A stretch of 64,000 nt of DNA from Natronomonas gomsonensis (GCF_013391635.1 NZ_JACAWU010000001.1:1488001-1552000); one strand, 5' to 3'. Shown: positions 25,368-34,256, counted from the stretch's first letter. Made by a program: numbers and translations. The notes: generated by a model from the letters alone, not told the origin.

Positions 25368-25714
25368 GAGTCATCACCGCCGTCGGTGGCCGTACCGTCG
25401 GTAAAATCGCCGCGTTTGTACTGCCAGTAGTAGCGGCCGGCGAAGACGGCGGCGGCACCGCCGGCGGCCAGCGCCGCGCCGCCGACTTCGGTGTCGCCGC
25501 GGAAATAAATCAGTAGCGCGCCGAGCGAGAGGCCGAACAGCGCGACGTTGAGCATGATGGCGCTGCCGACGAACGCCCGGAACAGGCCTTCGGGGACGGA
25601 CTCAAGCGTCTCGGCGTCGATGTCAGTCGCGTCGGGCGTCTCGGGGCCGAGACTGTCGGGGTCGAACTCCTCGGGTTCATCCGGCCACGGGTCGTCGTCG
25701 CTGAACGGGTCCAC
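25364..25714 (-). CDS. Two-span membrane protein, acidic N-terminus
   Basis: 116 aa from GTG (VDPFSDDDPWPDEPEEFDPDSLG); the longer ATG reading adds 25 Arg-rich residues that look non-coding. After about 48 acidic residues there are two transmembrane helices (SAIMLNVALFGLSLGALLIYF and GGAALAAGGAAAVFAGRYYWQY). Unknown function; overlaps the next gene (ATGA), so the pair is coupled. Confidence 0.68.
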   Translation of the reverse strand: MDPFSDDDPWPDEPEEFDPDSLGPETPDATDIDAETLESVPEGLFRAFVGSAIMLNVALFGLSLGALLIYFRGDTEVGGAALAAGGAAAVFAGRYYWQYKRGDFTDGTATDGGDDS

Positions 25715-25743
25715 AGCGGGACAACGCCCCCCGAAAGCAAAAA

Positions 25744-25935
25744 CTACGCGACCTCGTCGAGGTCGAGGACGTGTCCGGCCTGTATCCACGCGAGGGGGTT
25801 CTCCGCGTCGTAGAACACCACGCCCTCCTCTGTCTCGTACGACTCCGTCGTCTCGACGGCGTCGGCAACCACCGGTTCGGGGCGCTCGGAAGCGCCCGCA
25901 CTGTCCTGCTCAGACGTCGCGTTGGGTTCGGGCAT
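25744..25935 (-). CDS. Small acidic protein, haloarchaeal unknown
   Basis: 63 aa: MPEPNATSEQDSAGASERPEPVVADAVETTESYETEEGVVFYDAENPLAWIQAGHVLDLDEVA. The conserved-looking part is the C-terminal YETEEGVVFYDAENPLAWIQAGHVLDL. First gene of a three-gene run that converges on rad50 and is divergent from polB. No known function. Confidence 0.68.
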   Translation of the reverse strand: MPEPNATSEQDSAGASERPEPVVADAVETTESYETEEGVVFYDAENPLAWIQAGHVLDLDEVA

Positions 25936-25937
25936 GG

Positions 25938-26003
25938 TGTGTCACCGGACTTTGGTAGGGTGTGTCATTGTAAAGCCCTTGTGGCTGTGACATTCGATGA
26001 CAC
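25938..26003. promoter_or_regulatory. Repeated TGTGTCA motifs between unknown gene and polB
   Basis: TGTGTCA occurs at 25938-25944 and 25961-25967. A nearly dyad GTGACAT-TCG-ATGACAC follows at 25987-26003. All are in the 149-bp divergent spacer; the polB TATA (GGTTTTTACC, about 26052-26061) lies downstream of them. Possible binding sites for a regulator serving both sides. Confidence 0.35.
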
Positions 26004-26084
26004 GGCCGCTGTGTTGGGCGAATAGCTTATGTTGCTCCGACAGAACACCGAGGTTTTTACCGGTGAGGGCGAAGCAGTTCACCT

Positions 26085-28877
26085 ATGGAACAGGGCATGG
26101 AGCAGGGGACGCTCGGAAGCTTCGGTGGCGGGAGCGACGACGCCCGTCCCGCCGAGGAGGCCGCCGCGGTCGCAGGGTCGTCGGAGACTGGCGCCGACGT
26201 AATCGACGTCTCGGACCACCGGTTTCCCGACGCCGACGGCGACGTCGAGTGCTGTGTCACGCAGGTCGACTACACCATCGAGGGAAGCGGTGACGACGAA
26301 CACCCCGTGCTCCACGTCTTCGGTCGTACCGACGACGACACCGTCCACGTCCGCGTCTACGGGTTTCGGCCGTACTTCTATACGCCACTCGCGGACCTCG
26401 ACCTCGCGGTCGACGCCGACGACCCGCTCAGTGACCCCGATATCGTCGACTCCCGACTCGACCACGACCGCCTGACCGGCGTCGAGACGTACGGCGAGCG
26501 CGCGGCCGACGGCGAAGACATCGGCGAGCACGACGAGCGCGAGGTCGTCGTCTACGAATCCATCCGCGGCGAGAAACTGTGTAAGGTGTTCGGCCAGACG
26601 CCCCGCGACGTGGGACAACTCCGGGACCGCTTCGACCACTACGAGGCCGACATCCTCTTTCCCAACCGCCTGCTCATCGACAAGGATATCACGAGCGGCG
26701 TCCGGGTCCCGGTTCGGGAACTCGACGACGGCAGCCTGAAGATACACCACACGGAACTCGACGCCGTCGACTACTCGGTCGCCCCGCGCGTACATACCCT
26801 CGACATCGAGGTCGACGACCGCCACGGCTTCCCCGAGGACGGCGAACAGACCATCATCTGTCTCACCGCCCACGACTCCTTCGACGACGAGTACGTCGTC
26901 TGGCTCTACGAGTCGCCCGAGGGCGTTCCCAGCCCGGATGCCGTCGAGGAATACGAACCCATCGGCGAGGGCGACATCGACATCGACGTGCGCGGGTTCT
27001 CCGAGGAGGCCGAGATGCTCGTCGATTACCTCGATTACATCGACGCGACCGACCCCGACGTGCTGACCGGGTGGAATTTCGACGACTTCGACGCGCCGTA
27101 CCTCATCGACCGCATCGACCGCCTCGCCTCCCGACACGACCGGCTGAACTCCGACCGACTCTCCCGGGTGAACGAGGTGTGGGACTCCGGGTGGGGTGGG
27201 CCGAACGTCAAGGGCCGGGTCGTCTTCGACCTGCTGTACGCCTACCAGCGGACGCAGTTCTCCGAACTCGACTCCTACCGCCTCGACGCCGTCGGAGAGG
27301 AGGAGTTAGGCGTCGGCAAGGAGCGCTATCCCGGCGACATCGGCGACCTCTGGGAGGACGACCCCGAGCGCCTGCTGGAGTACAACCTCCGTGACGTGGA
27401 GTTGTGCGTCGAGTTGGACCGCAAACAGAACATCGTCGACTTCTGGGAGGAGGTCGCCTCCTTCGTCGGCTGTAAACTCGAAGACGCGACGACGCCCGGC
27501 GACGCCGTCGACATGTACGTCCTCCACAAGATTCACGGCGAGTACGCACTCCCCTCGAAAGGCGCCGTCGACGCCGAGGAGTACGAAGGTGGCGCTGTCT
27601 TCGACCCGATTTCGGGCGTCAAGGAGATGGTCTCCGTACTGGACCTGAAGTCGCTCTACCCGATGTGTATGGTGACCATCAACGCGTCTCCTGAGACGAA
27701 GGTCGACCCCCAATCCTACGACGGTGAGACCTACGTCGCTCCCAACGGCACCCACTTCCGGAAAGAGCCGGACGGCATGATACGGGCGATGGTCGACGAA
27801 CTCCTCGAAGAGCGCGAGGAGAAGAAATCGCTCCGCAACGACAACGACCCCGGCACCGACGCCTACGAGACCTACGACCGACAGCAGGCAGCTGTCAAGG
27901 TTATTATGAATTCGCTGTACGGCGTTTTGGGATGGGACCGATTCAGGCTCTACGACAAGGAGATGGGCGCGGCAGTGACCGCCACAGGGAGAGAGGTTAT
28001 CGAGTTCACGGAGGAGTCCGCATCCGAACTCGATATGGAGGTCATCTACGGTGATACTGACTCCGTCATGTTGGAGTTAGAACACGATATCTCCAAAGAG
28101 GAAGCCATCGAGCAGTCCTTCGAGATAGAGGAACACATCAACGACGCCTACGACGAGTTCGCGGCGGATCTCAACGCCGACTCCCACCGCTTCCAAATCG
28201 AGTTCGAGAAACTGTATCGGCGGTTCTTCCAGGCGGGCAAGAAGAAACGCTACGCCGGCCACATCGTCTGGAAGGAGGGAAAGGACGTCGACGACATCGA
28301 CATCACGGGCTTCGAGTACAAGCGCTCGGACATCGCGCCGATAACGAAGGAGGTCCAGAAGCGCGTCCTGGAGATGATTGTCACCGGCGAAGACCCCGAG
28401 GACATCAAGGAGTACGTCCACGAGGTCATCGAGCGCGTGCAGGCCGGCGACGTGAGCCTCGACGAAATCGGGATTCCGGGTGGAATCGGCAAGAAACTCG
28501 ACAACTACGACACCGACACGGCTCAGGTGCGGGGTGCGAAGTACGCGAACCTCCTCCTTGGGACGAACTTCGCCAGCGGGTCGAAGCCGAAACGGTTGTA
28601 CCTGAAGAAGGTCCACCCGGAGTTCTTCCGGGAGGTAGAGGCCGAGATGGGACTCGACCCCTCGGAGGACCCCCTCTACGGGGAGTTCAAACGCGACCCC
28701 GACGTCATCTGTTTCGAGTTCGACGACCAGGTTCCTGACGCCTTCGAAGTCGACTACGAGAAGATGCTCGACAAGACGCTGAAAGGCCCCATCGCTCGCA
28801 TCCTCGAGGCCCTCGACATCTCGTGGGACGAGGTCAAGACCGGACAGACCCAGACCGGGCTGGGCAATTACTTCTGA
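26085..28877 (+). CDS. polB: Family B DNA-directed DNA polymerase
   Basis: 930 aa, no intein. Exonuclease motif I LDIEVDDRHG, Exo II region GWNFDDFDAPYLI, Exo III YNLRDVELCVELD; polymerase motif A DLKSLYPMCMVTIN, motif B KVIMNSLYGVLGW, motif C YGDTDSVM. The C-terminus QTGLGNYF is a good PCNA-interacting peptide; the N-terminus also has QGTLGSFG. It is the replicative or repair polymerase of the B family. The segment around motifs B and C (about 27889-28100) uses codons rare in this DNA (AGG, AGA, ATT, AAT, TTA), unlike the rest of the gene. Confidence 0.94.
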   Translation: MEQGMEQGTLGSFGGGSDDARPAEEAAAVAGSSETGADVIDVSDHRFPDADGDVECCVTQVDYTIEGSGDDEHPVLHVFGRTDDDTVHVRVYGFRPYFYTPLADLDLAVDADDPLSDPDIVDSRLDHDRLTGVETYGERAADGEDIGEHDEREVVVYESIRGEKLCKVFGQTPRDVGQLRDRFDHYEADILFPNRLLIDKDITSGVRVPVRELDDGSLKIHHTELDAVDYSVAPRVHTLDIEVDDRHGFPEDGEQTIICLTAHDSFDDEYVVWLYESPEGVPSPDAVEEYEPIGEGDIDIDVRGFSEEAEMLVDYLDYIDATDPDVLTGWNFDDFDAPYLIDRIDRLASRHDRLNSDRLSRVNEVWDSGWGGPNVKGRVVFDLLYAYQRTQFSELDSYRLDAVGEEELGVGKERYPGDIGDLWEDDPERLLEYNLRDVELCVELDRKQNIVDFWEEVASFVGCKLEDATTPGDAVDMYVLHKIHGEYALPSKGAVDAEEYEGGAVFDPISGVKEMVSVLDLKSLYPMCMVTINASPETKVDPQSYDGETYVAPNGTHFRKEPDGMIRAMVDELLEEREEKKSLRNDNDPGTDAYETYDRQQAAVKVIMNSLYGVLGWDRFRLYDKEMGAAVTATGREVIEFTEESASELDMEVIYGDTDSVMLELEHDISKEEAIEQSFEIEEHINDAYDEFAADLNADSHRFQIEFEKLYRRFFQAGKKKRYAGHIVWKEGKDVDDIDITGFEYKRSDIAPITKEVQKRVLEMIVTGEDPEDIKEYVHEVIERVQAGDVSLDEIGIPGGIGKKLDNYDTDTAQVRGAKYANLLLGTNFASGSKPKRLYLKKVHPEFFREVEAEMGLDPSEDPLYGEFKRDPDVICFEFDDQVPDAFEVDYEKMLDKTLKGPIARILEALDISWDEVKTGQTQTGLGNYF

Positions 28878-28949
28878 GGGACCGTCGCCCCGGCTGTCTT
28901 CCGGCCGTATTTGTGGTGTGGTGACTTACCGCAAAGAAAAATTATTTTT

Positions 28950-28985
28950 CGAAACCACAACCCAAACCATCAGAACCCGAAACCA
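28950..28985. promoter_or_regulatory. Direct repeats upstream of sufC
   Basis: CGAAACCA occurs at 28950-28957 and again at 28978-28985, with a related CCAAACCAT between (28962-28970), all just after an A/T-rich block (AAAAATTATTTTTC, 28937-28950). This is the 147-bp region before the suf operon. Such spaced repeats could be an operator for an iron or Fe-S responsive regulator; unproven. Confidence 0.35.
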
Positions 28986-29024
28986 TTATCAGCGTCACGC
29001 CCCACCGTTCAGACAGCATCTACT

Positions 29025-29936
29025 ATGGCGACGTTAGAAATCAAAAATCTGCACGCAGCGGTCGCCGAAGAGGGTGGAGAGACCATCCTCCGCGGCGTCG
29101 ACCTCGAGGTGAACTCCGGTGAGATTCACGCCCTGATGGGCCCCAACGGTTCCGGGAAGTCGACGACAGCGAAGATCATCGCCGGCCACCCTGCCTACGA
29201 GGTCACCGACGGGGAAGTACTCCTCCACATCGAGGAAGACGAGTTCGAGGGCATCGACGTCGACGACGACCAGTTGACGTGGAACCTCCTGGAGTTGGAA
29301 CCCAACGAGCGCGCCGCGCTCGGTATCTTCCTCGGCTTCCAGTACCCCGCCGAAATCGAGGGCGTCACGATGGTCAACTTCCTCCGAACGGCACTCAACG
29401 CCAAACTCGAGGAGCGCGAGGAACTGTTCGAAGACGAAGATGCGGAAGACGCCGAAGACGACGACGAAGCCGGCTACGACACCTCCCCGATGGAGGGCAA
29501 CATGGATGATGGCGCCGTCGGCGTCGCCGAGTTCCAGGAGCTGCTCGCCGAGAAGATGGAACTGCTCGACATGGACGAGAAGTTCGCCCACCGCTACCTC
29601 AACGCCGGCTTCTCCGGCGGCGAGAAGAAACAAAACGAGGTGCTGCAGGCCGCCATCCTCGAACCGTCCATCGCGGTGCTGGACGAAATCGACTCGGGGC
29701 TCGACATCGACCGTCTGCAGGACGTTTCCGACGGCATCAACGCCCTCCGCGACGAGCAGGGCACCGGCATCCTCCAGATCACCCACTACCAGCGCATCCT
29801 CGATTACGTCGAACCGGACCACGTTCACGTGATGCTCGACGGCCAAATCGCCAAGAGCGGCGACGCCAGCCTCGCCGAGGAACTCGAGGACAAGGGCTAC
29901 GACTGGGTCCGCGAGGAAGTTTACGAAGCCGCGTAA
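29025..29936 (+). CDS. sufC: Fe-S cluster assembly ATPase SufC
   Basis: 303 aa starting MATLEIKNLHAAVAEEGGETIL. ABC ATPase: Walker A LMGPNGSGKSTTAK, signature NAGFSGGEKKQNEVLQ, Walker B IAVLDEIDSGLDID, H-loop THYQRILDYV. A strongly acidic insert (about residues 130-158, EDEDAEDAEDDDEAGYD) makes it about 50 residues longer than bacterial SufC. It drives the SufB-SufD scaffold that follows. Confidence 0.94.
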   Translation: MATLEIKNLHAAVAEEGGETILRGVDLEVNSGEIHALMGPNGSGKSTTAKIIAGHPAYEVTDGEVLLHIEEDEFEGIDVDDDQLTWNLLELEPNERAALGIFLGFQYPAEIEGVTMVNFLRTALNAKLEEREELFEDEDAEDAEDDDEAGYDTSPMEGNMDDGAVGVAEFQELLAEKMELLDMDEKFAHRYLNAGFSGGEKKQNEVLQAAILEPSIAVLDEIDSGLDIDRLQDVSDGINALRDEQGTGILQITHYQRILDYVEPDHVHVMLDGQIAKSGDASLAEELEDKGYDWVREEVYEAA

Positions 29937-29988
29937 CCAGTTTCGGTAACGCATAGCCTCATATGAACACAGACGTAAACACCACACA

Positions 29989-31413
29989 ATGAGTTCCGAA
30001 GACCTACAAGACACCGACACCGAGGCCCGATTCGAGTTCAAGAAGGAGGAGAGCTCCGCCTTCCAGACCGAGAAGGGTCTCACCGAGGAGACCATCCGCA
30101 TCATCTCCGACGACAAGGACGAACCGGAGTGGATGCTCGAACGGCGTCTCCGCGCCCTCGAGCAGTTCCAGGAGATGCCGATGCCGACCGACTGGCCCGG
30201 CCAGCCGGACCTCAGCGAGGTCGACATCGACGAAATCGTCCCGTACATCCGACCGGACATCGAAACCCGCGGCGGCGCCGAGAACTGGGAGGACCTCCCC
30301 GAGGAGATTCAGGACACCTTCGACAAACTGGGCATTCCGGAAGCCGAGAAGAACGCCCTCTCGGGCGTCGGCGCCCAGTACGAGTCCGAAATCGTCTACC
30401 AGAACATGCAGGAGCAGTGGGAGGAGAAGGGCGTCATCTTCTGTGACATGGACAAGGCCGTCCAGGAGCACGAAGAGATAGTCCGCGAGTACTTCATGAC
30501 GAAGTGCGTTCCCCCGAGCGACAACAAGTTCGCTGCGCTGCACGGCGCCATCTGGTCCGGCGGCTCGTTCGTCTACATCCCGGAGGACACCACCGTCAAC
30601 ATGCCGGTGCAGGCGTACTTCCGGATGAACAGCGAGGGGATGGGCCAGTTCGAGCACACCCTCATCATCGCCGAGGAGAACTCCGAAGTCCACTACATCG
30701 AGGGCTGTTCGGCGCCGAAGTACTCGGCGTTCAACCTCCACTCCGGCGGCGTGGAAGTGTTCGTCAAAGAGGGTGCCCACGTCCAGTACTCGACCGTCCA
30801 GAACTGGTCGAAGAACACCTACAACCTCAACACCAAACGTGCCATCGTCGAGAAGGACGGTACGATGGAGTGGGTGTCCGGTTCCATGGGGTCGAAAGCC
30901 ACGATGCTGTACCCCTGTACCATCCTGAAGGGCCCCGGTGCGACGGACAACCACATCACCATCGCTTTCGCCGGCGAGGGCCAGAACATCGACACCGGCG
31001 CGAAGGTGTATCACAACGCGCCGAACACCAAATCGACCATCGAGTCGAAATCCATCAGCAAGGACGGTGGCCGAACGAACTACCGTGGCCTCGTCCACAT
31101 CGCCGACGGCGCCGAGAACTCCTCGACGTCCGTCGAGTGTGACGCGCTGATGTTCGACAACGAGTCGACCAGCGACACGATGCCGTACATGGAAATCGAG
31201 GAGTCGAAAGTCGACGTGGCCCACGAGGCGACCGTCGGCAAGATCGGCGACGAGGACGTCTTCTACCTCCAGTCGCGCGGACTGGACGACGACGACGCAA
31301 AGCAGATGATCGTCGCCGGCTTCATCGAGCCGATTACGGAAGAACTGCCCATCGAGTACGCGGTGGAACTCAACCGCCTCATCGAACTCGAGATGGAGGG
31401 GTCGCTCGGATGA
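29989..31413 (+). CDS. sufB: Fe-S cluster assembly scaffold SufB
   Basis: 474 aa, the usual length. Recognisable SufB core: FCDMDKAVQEHEEIVREYF, KFAALHGAIWSGGSFVYIPEDT, the beta-helix with EGCSAPKYSAFNLHSGGVEVFVKEGA, and the C-terminal ESKVDVAHEATVGKIGDEDVFYLQSRG. It forms the SufBC2D scaffold on which clusters are built. Starts 52 bp after sufC; its last four bases overlap the sufD start. Confidence 0.94.
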   Translation: MSSEDLQDTDTEARFEFKKEESSAFQTEKGLTEETIRIISDDKDEPEWMLERRLRALEQFQEMPMPTDWPGQPDLSEVDIDEIVPYIRPDIETRGGAENWEDLPEEIQDTFDKLGIPEAEKNALSGVGAQYESEIVYQNMQEQWEEKGVIFCDMDKAVQEHEEIVREYFMTKCVPPSDNKFAALHGAIWSGGSFVYIPEDTTVNMPVQAYFRMNSEGMGQFEHTLIIAEENSEVHYIEGCSAPKYSAFNLHSGGVEVFVKEGAHVQYSTVQNWSKNTYNLNTKRAIVEKDGTMEWVSGSMGSKATMLYPCTILKGPGATDNHITIAFAGEGQNIDTGAKVYHNAPNTKSTIESKSISKDGGRTNYRGLVHIADGAENSSTSVECDALMFDNESTSDTMPYMEIEESKVDVAHEATVGKIGDEDVFYLQSRGLDDDDAKQMIVAGFIEPITEELPIEYAVELNRLIELEMEGSLG

Positions 31414-32627
31414 GCACGCAGGTACACGCATCCATCGACGAGGCGACGGTCCGACAGATTTCCGAGGAACTCGACGAGCCGGAATGGCTACTCGAGACGC
31501 GTCTCGAGGCCCTCGAAGCCCTCGACGACATCGCGTTCCCGGATGTCATCCAGACGCCCGGTCGCAAGTGGACGAACCTCGAGGAGCTCGACTACGAGAG
31601 CCTCGTCGACCCCCTCGACGCGGCCGAAGAGAAAGACCAGGTCGGTCCCGACGACGTGGAGGTACTCCCCTTCGCCGAGGCCGTCGAGGAACACGGCGAG
31701 TTGCTCGAAGAGCGGTTCGGCAGCGTCGTCGACCCCCAGACGAACTACCTGACGGCGCTGTCGACGGCGCTGTTCACGACCGGAACCGTCGTCTACGTTC
31801 CGGAGGGCGTCGACGCCGAGGACGTGAAGATTCGGACGACGATGAACTCCCGGTCGCTGTTCAACTACACGCTCGTCGTCACCGAGGAATCGTCGTCGGT
31901 GACGATTCTGGAGCGACAGGAGTCCGGCGACGAAGTCGACGGCAACCGCTACTACAGCGGTATCGTCGAAGTCGCCGCCGCCGAGAACAGCTACGTCCAG
32001 TTCGGCAACCTCCAGGACCTCGACGAGACGACCTACACGTACACCCTGAAGGAAGCGACCGTCGACACCTACGGCACCGTCGACTGGGTCGACTGTAACA
32101 TCGGGTCGCATCTCACGAAGTCCTCCGTCGAGAGCCACCTGGATGGCGACTCCTCGGAGTCGAAGATGGTCGGCGCCTTCTACGGCCACAACGACCAGCA
32201 CTTCGACATCGACGCTCGCGTGTGGCACAACGCCGAACACACGACGGCGGACCTCGTCACTCGCGGCGTCATCGACGACGAGGCCCGGTCGGTGTACGAG
32301 GGCGTCCAGAACGTCGGCCGCGAGGCCTGGGACACCAACTCCTACCAGCGGGAGAACACCCTGATGTTGAGCGACGAGAGCGAGGCCGACGCCTCCCCGA
32401 AACTCATTATCAACAACCACGACACCGAGGCCTCCCACAGCGCGACGGTCGGGCAGGTCAGCGCCGAGGACATGTTCTACATGACTTCGCGTGGCGTCCC
32501 CGAGCGACTGGCGAAGAACATGCTCGTCGAAGGGTTCTACGTCCCCGTCCTCGAGGAAATCGAGGTCGAGGAACTCCGCGAGGACTTCGAAAGTCGCATC
32601 CGCGACCGACTGCAGGCACGGGAGTAA
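31410..32627 (+). CDS. sufD: Fe-S cluster assembly protein SufD
   Basis: 405 aa. ATGA overlap with sufB. The same C-terminal core as SufB (INNHDTEASHSATVGQVSAEDMFYMTSRGVPERLAKNMLVEGFYVPVLEEI) but shorter, with the SufD-type N-terminal half. The His in NNHDTEASHSATVG is the conserved SufD His associated with cluster formation. Partner of SufB and SufC. Confidence 0.93.
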   Translation: MSTQVHASIDEATVRQISEELDEPEWLLETRLEALEALDDIAFPDVIQTPGRKWTNLEELDYESLVDPLDAAEEKDQVGPDDVEVLPFAEAVEEHGELLEERFGSVVDPQTNYLTALSTALFTTGTVVYVPEGVDAEDVKIRTTMNSRSLFNYTLVVTEESSSVTILERQESGDEVDGNRYYSGIVEVAAAENSYVQFGNLQDLDETTYTYTLKEATVDTYGTVDWVDCNIGSHLTKSSVESHLDGDSSESKMVGAFYGHNDQHFDIDARVWHNAEHTTADLVTRGVIDDEARSVYEGVQNVGREAWDTNSYQRENTLMLSDESEADASPKLIINNHDTEASHSATVGQVSAEDMFYMTSRGVPERLAKNMLVEGFYVPVLEEIEVEELREDFESRIRDRLQARE

Positions 32628-32646
32628 CGCGAGCCGTTTTTTATTT
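32628..32646 (+). terminator. T-run terminator after sufCBD
   Basis: Directly after the sufD stop comes a GC-rich stretch and then CGTTTTTTATTT (32636-32646). A U-run after a GC-rich tail is the normal archaeal termination signal. It also separates sufD from the convergent membrane-protein gene. Confidence 0.5.
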
Positions 32647-32664
32647 CGTCCAGTCCACCACCGC

Positions 32665-33654
32665 TTAGCGGTCGGTCTCACCGTCGGTTTCTCGAAGGAT
32701 GAACGGTCCGATAGAGAGAGTTCGTTCGGTCACCGTCGCGATACGGAGCACGTACGCCAGGAGCACTGCGAACGGCGAGATGACGACAGCTGCGGCCCCA
32801 GTAACGAGCAACACGCCGGTGTTGACACCGAGGATGGAGTCGGTAAAGATGGCGACGTCGACGTAGAACGTGACGCCGAGGGCGACCACGAGCGACGGGA
32901 CGGCCGTATAGAGGACGGTCCGCGAGAGGTCGATGAGTTCCGACTGGAAGTAGAGCGTCTTGAAGTGTTCACGAGTGGGTCCGAACAGTTCCAGGGCGTC
33001 GGCGAACGCCGCCAGCGGCTCGCGGGTTTCATCGGGGAGTTCTCCATCGAGAAACCGACGCGCGACGTGAATCTTCCAAGAGTAGTTGAAATCGAGGGCC
33101 GCACGCACGACCTCGAACTCGCCGAAATCGGCGTCCTCCAGTCGTTCGATGACGACATCGGCGTTGCTGACCGTTCCCTCGATCATGGTTTCGAGGTCGT
33201 CGTCGAGCGGGCCCGAATCGCGGACCGCCGCCGCACGAGAGTCGATTTCGGCGACCATCGCCTGAAGAAATTCGGACGGTTCGGCGGGTGGCGTCTCGCC
33301 AAGGAGGTCGCGAACGTCGTCGCGAAAGGTCATCGCACCATCCATGCGTTCGCGCTGGTCGCCGACGGCGCCGAGTTCCTGTGACAGCACCAACTGATTC
33401 AGCGTGAGCACGAGCGTGACGCCGGTGACCGTCGCACCGATGAGCGCCTGAAAGGCGGTATCGACCGAATCCGTCGCTCGAAGCGCGGATTCGGCGCCCG
33501 GAACAACGAGCGACGCGGCGACGAGGCCGACGAAGACGGCTCCGACGATACCGGTCGTTATCAGTTTCCGATCCGCATCCAACAGGAGGTACAGGATCAC
33601 CGTACTCCGAGGGGACCGCTCTCGCATCCGGTCTGCCGGCTCGTCGTCTGACAT
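32665..33654 (-). CDS. Four-span membrane protein, unknown function
   Basis: 329 aa. Two N-terminal helices (LITTGIVGAVFVGLVAASLVV and FQALIGATVTGVTLVLTLNQLVL), a soluble mostly helical middle (about residues 90-230), then two C-terminal helices (TVLYTAVPSLVVALGVTFYV and GVLLVTGAAAVVISPFAVLLAYVL). I do not recognise the family; the shape resembles archaeal regulator or channel-like membrane proteins. Codon choice is slightly less GC-biased than in sufBCD. It is convergent with sufD. Confidence 0.75.
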   Translation of the reverse strand: MSDDEPADRMRERSPRSTVILYLLLDADRKLITTGIVGAVFVGLVAASLVVPGAESALRATDSVDTAFQALIGATVTGVTLVLTLNQLVLSQELGAVGDQRERMDGAMTFRDDVRDLLGETPPAEPSEFLQAMVAEIDSRAAAVRDSGPLDDDLETMIEGTVSNADVVIERLEDADFGEFEVVRAALDFNYSWKIHVARRFLDGELPDETREPLAAFADALELFGPTREHFKTLYFQSELIDLSRTVLYTAVPSLVVALGVTFYVDVAIFTDSILGVNTGVLLVTGAAAVVISPFAVLLAYVLRIATVTERTLSIGPFILRETDGETDR

Positions 33655-33732
33655 ACCGACACTTCGTTCGGAGAGCGCAAAAATAGCGGCCCAAGGGAAC
33701 CCCTTAAGTCGCCGCGGTGCCGACGCGTGAGT

Positions 33733-33774
33733 ATGACCGGCGCACCGTTCGCCGACCGCGGGGTGGAACGATGA
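33733..33774 (+). other. Possible leaderless upstream ORF overlapping the ferritin-like gene
   Basis: A 13-codon ORF (MTGAPFADRGVER) starts about 26 nt after a TTAAG TATA-like box (33704-33708), where a leaderless mRNA would begin; an in-frame GTG lies two codons earlier (33727). Its stop overlaps the start of the next gene in an ATGA, the same coupling used by real operons here. It may serve to load ribosomes onto the ferritin gene. Peptide function, if any, unknown. Confidence 0.4.
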
Positions 33775-34256
33775 GTCTCACCTACCCGGTCGCGTCGGAC
33801 CACCAACTCGCGCGCCTGCTGCAAATCGGGATGGTCCTCGAAGAGGTCGTCGAGGCCCGGGCGCACAAACACTACGAGACGCTCGACGATGCGGAACTCG
33901 ACCCCGATATCGTCTCGCTTCTGGAACACGCCGCAGAGGAGTCCGCCGAGCACCGCAAACGCCTCGAAACGCTCGTCGACGAACTCGACGCCGACCCCGT
34001 GGCCTACGACGAAATCGAGCAGTTGGTCGCCGCCCGCTACGAGTCGGACACCGACTTCGACGGCGTGCTCTACGACCAGTTGTGCAACGAAGAGACCGCC
34101 TACAAGTTCTACGACGACCTCATCGAGGCCATCGAGAGTTCGGACGTACAGTTCACCGTCGACCGCGAACGGTTGCTCGAGACGCTTCGCGGTATTCGTG
34201 AGGAGGAAAAAGAGGGCGTCGAGGAAGTGACGGAACTCATGGAGACGCGAGCATGA
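33771..34256 (+). CDS. Ferritin-like / rubrerythrin-type protein
   Basis: 161 aa from MSLTYPVASDHQLARLLQIG. Four-helix-bundle sequence with metal-ligand-like Glu and His residues: IGMVLEEVVEARAHKHYETL, LEHAAEESAEHRKRLETLV, and NEETAYKFYDDLIEAIES. These E-x(n)-E-x-x-H patterns suit a di-iron ferritin-like site. Iron storage or detoxification is inferred from the fold and from the DtxR-family regulator that follows with a 4-bp overlap. Confidence 0.75.
   Translation: MSLTYPVASDHQLARLLQIGMVLEEVVEARAHKHYETLDDAELDPDIVSLLEHAAEESAEHRKRLETLVDELDADPVAYDEIEQLVAARYESDTDFDGVLYDQLCNEETAYKFYDDLIEAIESSDVQFTVDRERLLETLRGIREEEKEGVEEVTELMETRA

Noticed and set aside
26085..28877. Intein in polB
   Set aside because: Motifs B and C are uninterrupted and the protein is a normal 930 aa.
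30004..31431. 475-codon minus-strand frame opposite sufB
   Set aside because: Shadow of sufB; composition (Val/Leu/Asp/Arg mirror) is typical of antisense frames.
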